Shown: piece by piece, positions 59,875-64,000 of the stretch
Layout: the number at the start of each line of letters is the position of its first letter
How positions within the stretch are numbered: position 1 is the first letter of the stretch
Assembly: GCA_003019595.1 (NCBI GenBank)
Contig: NEXD01000003.1
Coordinates: 1-64,000 of the forward strand
Source of the DNA: Candidatus Marsarchaeota G1 archaeon BE_D
GTDB lineage: Archaea; Thermoproteota; Thermoprotei_A; Marsarchaeales; Marsarchaeaceae
DNA length: 64,000 bases
Reading direction: 5' to 3'
The notes under the pieces: model-generated
Told to the model about the DNA's origin: nothing
What the model saw: only the letters and a program-made list of their open reading frames with translations
Databases searched by the model: none
Program-made: the position numbers and the translations under genes

Positions 59875-60267
59875 ATGAGTTTTGATTACGCCGAATTGTT
59901 ATTAAACAGGTCTCTTGGATATCTTGAAGAAGCGGAACACGCTTTTAGTAAGGGGCATGTCGATGTGTGCGCGGTAAATGCTGAAATAGCGGCACAACTT
60001 GCGCTTAAAGCGTTTATCGTAAAGCTGGGTTATGAACCCCCTAGAACTCATGAGATACGAAAACTTCTCGGAGAAATCTCAAGAATTACCGATTTGCAAG
60101 ACGTTAAAGTGTTTGCGACCAAACACAAGAATGAATTAATTATATTAGAAGACGCAAGACGTATTGGCCAATACGGCGAATTACCGCTTGACCAAGAAAG
60201 GGCCGAAATAACACTTAAAACAGCAAGGGCCGTTATTGAGCTTGTGAAAAAGATTTGGAGCCTTTGA
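59875..60267 (+). CDS. HEPN-domain protein (toxin half of HEPN-MNT pair)
   Basis: SFDYAELLLNRSLGYLEEAEHAFSKGHVDVCAVNAEIAAQLALKAFIVKLGYEPPRTHEIRKLLGEIS is the HEPN signature. Confidence 0.88.
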   Translation: MSFDYAELLLNRSLGYLEEAEHAFSKGHVDVCAVNAEIAAQLALKAFIVKLGYEPPRTHEIRKLLGEISRITDLQDVKVFATKHKNELIILEDARRIGQYGELPLDQERAEITLKTARAVIELVKKIWSL

Positions 60268-60581
60268 GAACACTAAAAACCCTTAAGGCATGGCGTTCCC
60301 TTGTAGATACGATTAAGACTGAGCTTAAAGAGCACTTTGAAGAAATGTATGTCTACGGCTCCGTGCTTACAGGACGACTCACAGGAAGTAGCGATATTGA
60401 CGTAATTTTAGTGTGCACAAATTGCAATGTAACTCAAGCCAAAATAATGGCTTACCAAATAATTGAGAAAAAAATAGGATATGAAAACTCTCTTCTATTT
60501 GACATCACTGTTATAAAATACGAAAATAAGCACAAGCCACCCTACTTATGGCTCCTTAAAGGCGCGCAAAGAATTTTTTGA
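60255..60581 (+). CDS. MNT-type minimal nucleotidyltransferase (antitoxin half of HEPN-MNT pair)
   Basis: EMYVYGSVLTGRLTGSSDIDVILVC (GSx10DxD) with third acidic residue LLFDITVI; overlaps the HEPN ORF by 13 nt. Confidence 0.9.
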   Translation: MEPLRTLKTLKAWRSLVDTIKTELKEHFEEMYVYGSVLTGRLTGSSDIDVILVCTNCNVTQAKIMAYQIIEKKIGYENSLLFDITVIKYENKHKPPYLWLLKGAQRIF

Positions 60582-60621
60582 ATCGCGGATAAGCGATGAG
60601 TTTTGATCCACTTCCTGTACC

Positions 60622-60660
60622 TTAATGGTTTTTGTTTGGAAGCTATGCAAAAACCATTAA
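60622..60660. repeat. Perfect 13-bp inverted repeat TTAATGGTTTTTG-(13 nt)-CAAAAACCATTAA
   Basis: Arms at 60622-60634 and 60648-60660, read directly. Confidence 0.9.
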
Positions 60661-60918
60661 AGATGCGGCTTTCGTCTTGCGAATAAGTGGGCGTGTACAG
60701 GGTGCGGATTACGCGTGAGTGAGCTTATCTGACATCAAGCGCGAAACTTTTTGTGAATTTGCAATCGAGTTTTTGAACGTTTTAAAATGGTGTGGTCGCT
60801 CAGTCTCCACTTAAAGAGAAGCGTTCATTTATTCAAGAAGCTCAGTCTTCAGGTAAAATAGCTCATCCAAACCACACAAACTTTTTAAACTTAGCCTTAC
60901 AAAAAGAAGTGTAAAAAA

Positions 60919-61611
60919 ATGGTAGACGCTGTAAAAGTGTACGTGAAAAGTGAAAGGATACCCATCGGTGTCACCGAAGTTCATGAGAAAACTCCCGCCG
61001 GAATGGGCGTCCCCGCCACTGTGGACACAGTAAAAAAGGTCGTGCAGTACGATTACGTAGTTCCTGATGACCAAAAGAGCGCGCTAGTTATGATCAAGGA
61101 CATTTGTGAAGAAAGGGGATACAAAGTTGAAATTATAGACGTCACAAAAGAAGGATTGCTAAAAAGACTCTCTGAAGTCGGTATCTCTGATGCTGACAGT
61201 TTTCCTGTAGTGGTCACGCCTTATGGTAGAAAGGTCTACGGCAAAAATTTGAATCACGCCGTGCTCCAAGAAGTGCTTCCTGCTGATTTGAACGGTAAGG
61301 AAATAAGGGCTTTCGTTTATTTAAGAATCAAAAAAGGCAATGAGCGTAAGCTTTTGGACAAGTTGTTGTTTATTCCAGAAGTTCGTGAGGTGCACTTGAT
61401 TCCAGGAGAATGGGATGCGCTTGTCGTTTTGGGGCTTCCGCCAAACCAAGGCTCCTATGAAAGGCAAGCGCTTGACTTTGTAATGCAAAACATCAGGTCG
61501 ATTGAATGGATTGAAGCCACGTCTACAATCGTTCCCGTGTATAGCTACACAAAGTTTACGGTTCTTACAGAGGCAAGAAGAAACACCTTTGCGTCGATCG
61601 AAAGGATTTAG
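60919..61611 (+). CDS. Thioredoxin/glutaredoxin-like N-terminus plus Lrp/AsnC ligand-binding (RAM-like) C-terminus, no HTH
   Basis: YDYVVPDDQKSALVMIKDICEERGYKVEIIDVTKEG...SFPVVVTPYGRKVYGKN then REIRAFVYLRIKKGNERKLLDKLLFIPEVREVHLIPGEWDALVVLGLP. Confidence 0.6.
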   Translation: MVDAVKVYVKSERIPIGVTEVHEKTPAGMGVPATVDTVKKVVQYDYVVPDDQKSALVMIKDICEERGYKVEIIDVTKEGLLKRLSEVGISDADSFPVVVTPYGRKVYGKNLNHAVLQEVLPADLNGKEIRAFVYLRIKKGNERKLLDKLLFIPEVREVHLIPGEWDALVVLGLPPNQGSYERQALDFVMQNIRSIEWIEATSTIVPVYSYTKFTVLTEARRNTFASIERI

Positions 61612-61648
61612 TAAAAATTCTTATAAGCCAACACAAATTGTGGTTTTC

Positions 61649-62032
61649 ATGCCAAAAAAGGTTGTTCAGTCTCAAAAGTTTCCAAAGCCTGTCGGTCCAT
61701 ATTCCGTGGTGACAGAGGCTGGCGGATTTGTTTTTGTCTCAGGACAAGTGGCGCTTGACAGAGCAACGGGTCAAGTTTCAGGAAAAAGTGTGGCCGAGCA
61801 AACGCGCACAATTTTGGAAAACATAAAACTCATTCTCGAAGAGTGTGGAGCTAGTTTGAAAGACGTTGTAAAAGCGAACGTTTATCTCGCTGACATATCC
61901 ACGTTTAACGAAATGAACGAAGTGTACAAACAGTACTTTCCAGAAAACCCACCCGCAAGAACTACGGTGCAAGCTACACTAGCCAAAAAAGAGTATCTTG
62001 TGGAAATCGATGTCATAGCGTACAAGGGTTAA
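61649..62032 (+). CDS. ridA: RidA/YjgF-family protein
   Basis: KPVGPYSVVTEAGGFVFVSGQVALD, KVNVYLAD-like KANVYLADISTFNEMNEVY, PARTTVQATLAKKEYLVEIDVIA. Start at MPKKVVQ, not the ORF-track start. Confidence 0.95.
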   Translation: MPKKVVQSQKFPKPVGPYSVVTEAGGFVFVSGQVALDRATGQVSGKSVAEQTRTILENIKLILEECGASLKDVVKANVYLADISTFNEMNEVYKQYFPENPPARTTVQATLAKKEYLVEIDVIAYKG

Positions 62033-62037
62033 CGCGC

Positions 62038-62991
62038 ATGCACGAATCCTTGTTAAAGCCTCCTCGACTCAAGCAAGGTGCGACGATAGGAGTGATAGCG
62101 CCTTCAAGCTTTCCATACTATCCAGAATTTTCGCTTTTTCAAGGTTTAGAGCACTTAAAGAAACTTGGGTACAAAGTGGTTTTGGGACAAACGCTAAGAA
62201 AGAGTTTGGCGCAAGGCTACCACAGCGCAAGCGACGAAGAAAGAGCGCAAGAGCTGAACTGGGCGTTTCGTGATTCGTCAATCGATGCGGTGTTTTGCGC
62301 GCGTGGGGGTGTGGGTTCTTTAAGAATTTTGAAAATGATAGACTACGATCTTATAAAGAAAAATCCCAAGATATTTGTCGGATATTCTGACACGACTAGC
62401 ATTCAAAACGCCTTTCTTTCTCGATCTTCACTTGTAAGTGTTCAGGGACCTATGGTCGCCGTTGGCTTTGGCAAAAATTCGGATACAGAACTCACGAAAC
62501 ACTATTGGAGCACGCTTTTTGAAATGCTAAAAGGAGAGGCTTTGGAACTAGGCGCTTGGCTGGGAGGTCCTATTCCGCTCACCATAAAGGAAGGGAAGGC
62601 TAAAGGTAGAGTAATAGGAGGAAACTTGATTCTTTTCTCTCTTATCGCAAGTAGCGAGTTTTGCGTGCCACCACTTGGAAAAATTTTGTTTTTAGAAGAC
62701 ATCAAAGAAGAAGCTTGGAGAATAGACAATTTCCTTTCCTCACTCGAAATTAAGGGCGTGCTCAACGAAATTGAAGGTGCGATACTCGGAGAGTTTCCAC
62801 AGGGTGAAGAGCTATCAAATCCTAGTGTTGAACAGGTGTTAAGGTCGCACTTTTCTCAAAAACCATACCCCTCTTTCGTGAACTATCCTTGTTGTCATGG
62901 TTTTGGGAGAGAGCCAATACCGCTTGGTGTTCAAGTCGAAATGGATGCAGATTTAAAAAAGGTGAGTATGCTCGAAACGCTAGTGGATTAA
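62038..62991 (+). CDS. S66-family LD-carboxypeptidase/MccF-like peptidase
   Basis: GVIAPSSFPYYPEF, FCARGGVGSLRILKMIDYDLIKKNPKIFVGYSDTTSIQNAF, GGNLILFSLIASSEF, FLEDIKEEAWRIDNFL. Confidence 0.93.
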   Translation: MHESLLKPPRLKQGATIGVIAPSSFPYYPEFSLFQGLEHLKKLGYKVVLGQTLRKSLAQGYHSASDEERAQELNWAFRDSSIDAVFCARGGVGSLRILKMIDYDLIKKNPKIFVGYSDTTSIQNAFLSRSSLVSVQGPMVAVGFGKNSDTELTKHYWSTLFEMLKGEALELGAWLGGPIPLTIKEGKAKGRVIGGNLILFSLIASSEFCVPPLGKILFLEDIKEEAWRIDNFLSSLEIKGVLNEIEGAILGEFPQGEELSNPSVEQVLRSHFSQKPYPSFVNYPCCHGFGREPIPLGVQVEMDADLKKVSMLETLVD

Positions 62992-63824
62992 TCCAGCAAA
63001 GAGTAGTCAGACTCGGAAAGCACGAGGTCTCCCGCTTCACAGTTTTCTCTGATGTGCTCTGGTTTTATCGCTTTGGGTATCGGTAACACGTTACCTTTGT
63101 GAACAAGCCAGCTTAAAAGTATTTGAGCGCGCGTCTTTTCGTACTTTTTGGCAAGCTCGTCAACTTTTTTGAGGGATGGGTCGTCGGACGAAACTTTTCC
63201 TTTTCCTAAAGGGCTGTACGCTATAAGTGTGACTTTGTTTCTTTTACAGTAGTCGAGCACACCATCACGCTCTGGTTTTCTGTCAAAAAAGCTGTAGCTC
63301 ACTTGATTCGATTGTATTTCGTATTTGTGTAAACTCGACTGTGCTTCTTCAAAAAGCTCGACCGAAAAGTTGCTCACCCCTATGTATCTAATAAAACCCT
63401 TATCAACAAGGTACTCAAACGCGCGCATTGTTTCAGAAATCGGGATTGAGGGATTAGGCCAGTGAACTTGGTAAAGGTCAATTTGTTTTACTCCAAGTCT
63501 GTTTAAGCTCGCCTTGCAGCTTTTGATCACATCATCGTAGTGCAAGTGCTCTGGTGAAACCTTTGTCGCAACAAACACTTCGCTATTCTCTACTTTTGAA
63601 AGCGCTTTTCCAACGAGCTCTTCCGTGTGTCCCCCACCGTACGCTTCAGCTGTGTCCACAAAAGTGGAGCCTAGCTCAATTGCAAGCCTCATCGCTTCAA
63701 TCGCTTCCTTGTCATGAGAATTGTCTGGAGAATACCAACCGCCACCAATTTTCCAAGTGCCAAAGCCTATCACTGGCACTATTTCGTCCGTCCTTCCAAA
63801 AACCATTTTTCGCATAACACTCAA
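62988..63824 (-). CDS. Aldo/keto reductase (start probably at MVFGRT, 63806)
   Basis: FVDTAEAYGGGHTEELVGKAL, ATKVSPEHL, DLYQVHWPNP, RYIGVSNF. Confidence 0.95.
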   Translation of the reverse strand: MSVMRKMVFGRTDEIVPVIGFGTWKIGGGWYSPDNSHDKEAIEAMRLAIELGSTFVDTAEAYGGGHTEELVGKALSKVENSEVFVATKVSPEHLHYDDVIKSCKASLNRLGVKQIDLYQVHWPNPSIPISETMRAFEYLVDKGFIRYIGVSNFSVELFEEAQSSLHKYEIQSNQVSYSFFDRKPERDGVLDYCKRNKVTLIAYSPLGKGKVSSDDPSLKKVDELAKKYEKTRAQILLSWLVHKGNVLPIPKAIKPEHIRENCEAGDLVLSESDYSLLD

Positions 63825-64000
63825 AGCTTTTTGTGTTGCGTCTTTAAAAGCGCTGTGTCCACAAAAGCGTTGCCAAGAAGAGCTGTGATCGCAAGCGCAA
63901 GCAATGGTTGTGTCAAGTGAGGAGGAACGCTGTAGTACACGTTGAAACCAAGAATGTCCAACGGTGTGGCTGGATAAACACCCTTTGGTATCGAAAAGCT
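63821..64000 (-). CDS. C-terminal part of a membrane protein, truncated by window edge
   Basis: Reverse translation SFSIPKGVYPATPLDILGFNVYYSVPPHLTQPLLALAITALLGNAFVDTALLKTQHKKL* open to window end. Confidence 0.55.
   Translation of the reverse strand, partial: SFSIPKGVYPATPLDILGFNVYYSVPPHLTQPLLALAITALLGNAFVDTALLKTQHKKL

Noticed and set aside
61502-61648. Upstream part of the RidA ORF
   Set aside because: Overlaps the preceding gene out of frame; true RidA start is MPKKVVQ at 61649.
1-64000. CRISPR array, rRNA operon or intact insertion sequence
   Set aside because: No regularly spaced direct repeats, rRNA signatures or intact transposase ORFs were seen by eye; only the IS605-like scar was supported.

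Overview
The window is a gene-dense archaeal chromosomal segment, read as archaeal from the proteasome alpha and beta subunits, mevalonate kinase, FAU-1/DUF402 protein, Lrp-type regulators, the Sulfolobus-like FumC start and frequent TTG/GTG starts. The affiliation looks Thermoproteota-like, but the lineage is inferred, not proven. Most of it is ordinary core and metabolic coding: aconitase, fumarase, malic enzyme, a FixABCX-type ETF operon, GlyA, CysS, CtaB, QueD/QueE/Gat-QueC, Nfo and Nth, APC and MFS transporters, and scattered surface-glycosylation genes. One tRNA-Gly(GCC) sits at 736-810. The unusual parts are: (1) a GC-rich, coding-poor segment at 1-735 abutting the 3' end of the tRNA-Gly, with coding remnants and hairpins; (2) homopolymer-associated frameshifts in fumC and a neighbouring GT28/MurG-like glycosyltransferase (11.7-13.5 kb), plus a broken GT4 gene at 21.6-22.7 kb; (3) a 58.2-60.9 kb mini-island with a PD-(D/E)XK-like protein, about 1 kb of non-coding sequence with an orphan IS200/IS605 right-end/omega-RNA-like motif and no tnpB ORF, an overlapping HEPN-MNT toxin-antitoxin pair, and a 13-bp inverted repeat next to a possible second NTase remnant; (4) some unusual domain architectures (glutaminase-QueC, ferritin-like-VIT1, thioredoxin-like-RAM, AbiEii-like orphan). 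No CRISPR array, rRNA or intact transposase was found. All product calls come from reading motifs by eye; no searches were run.
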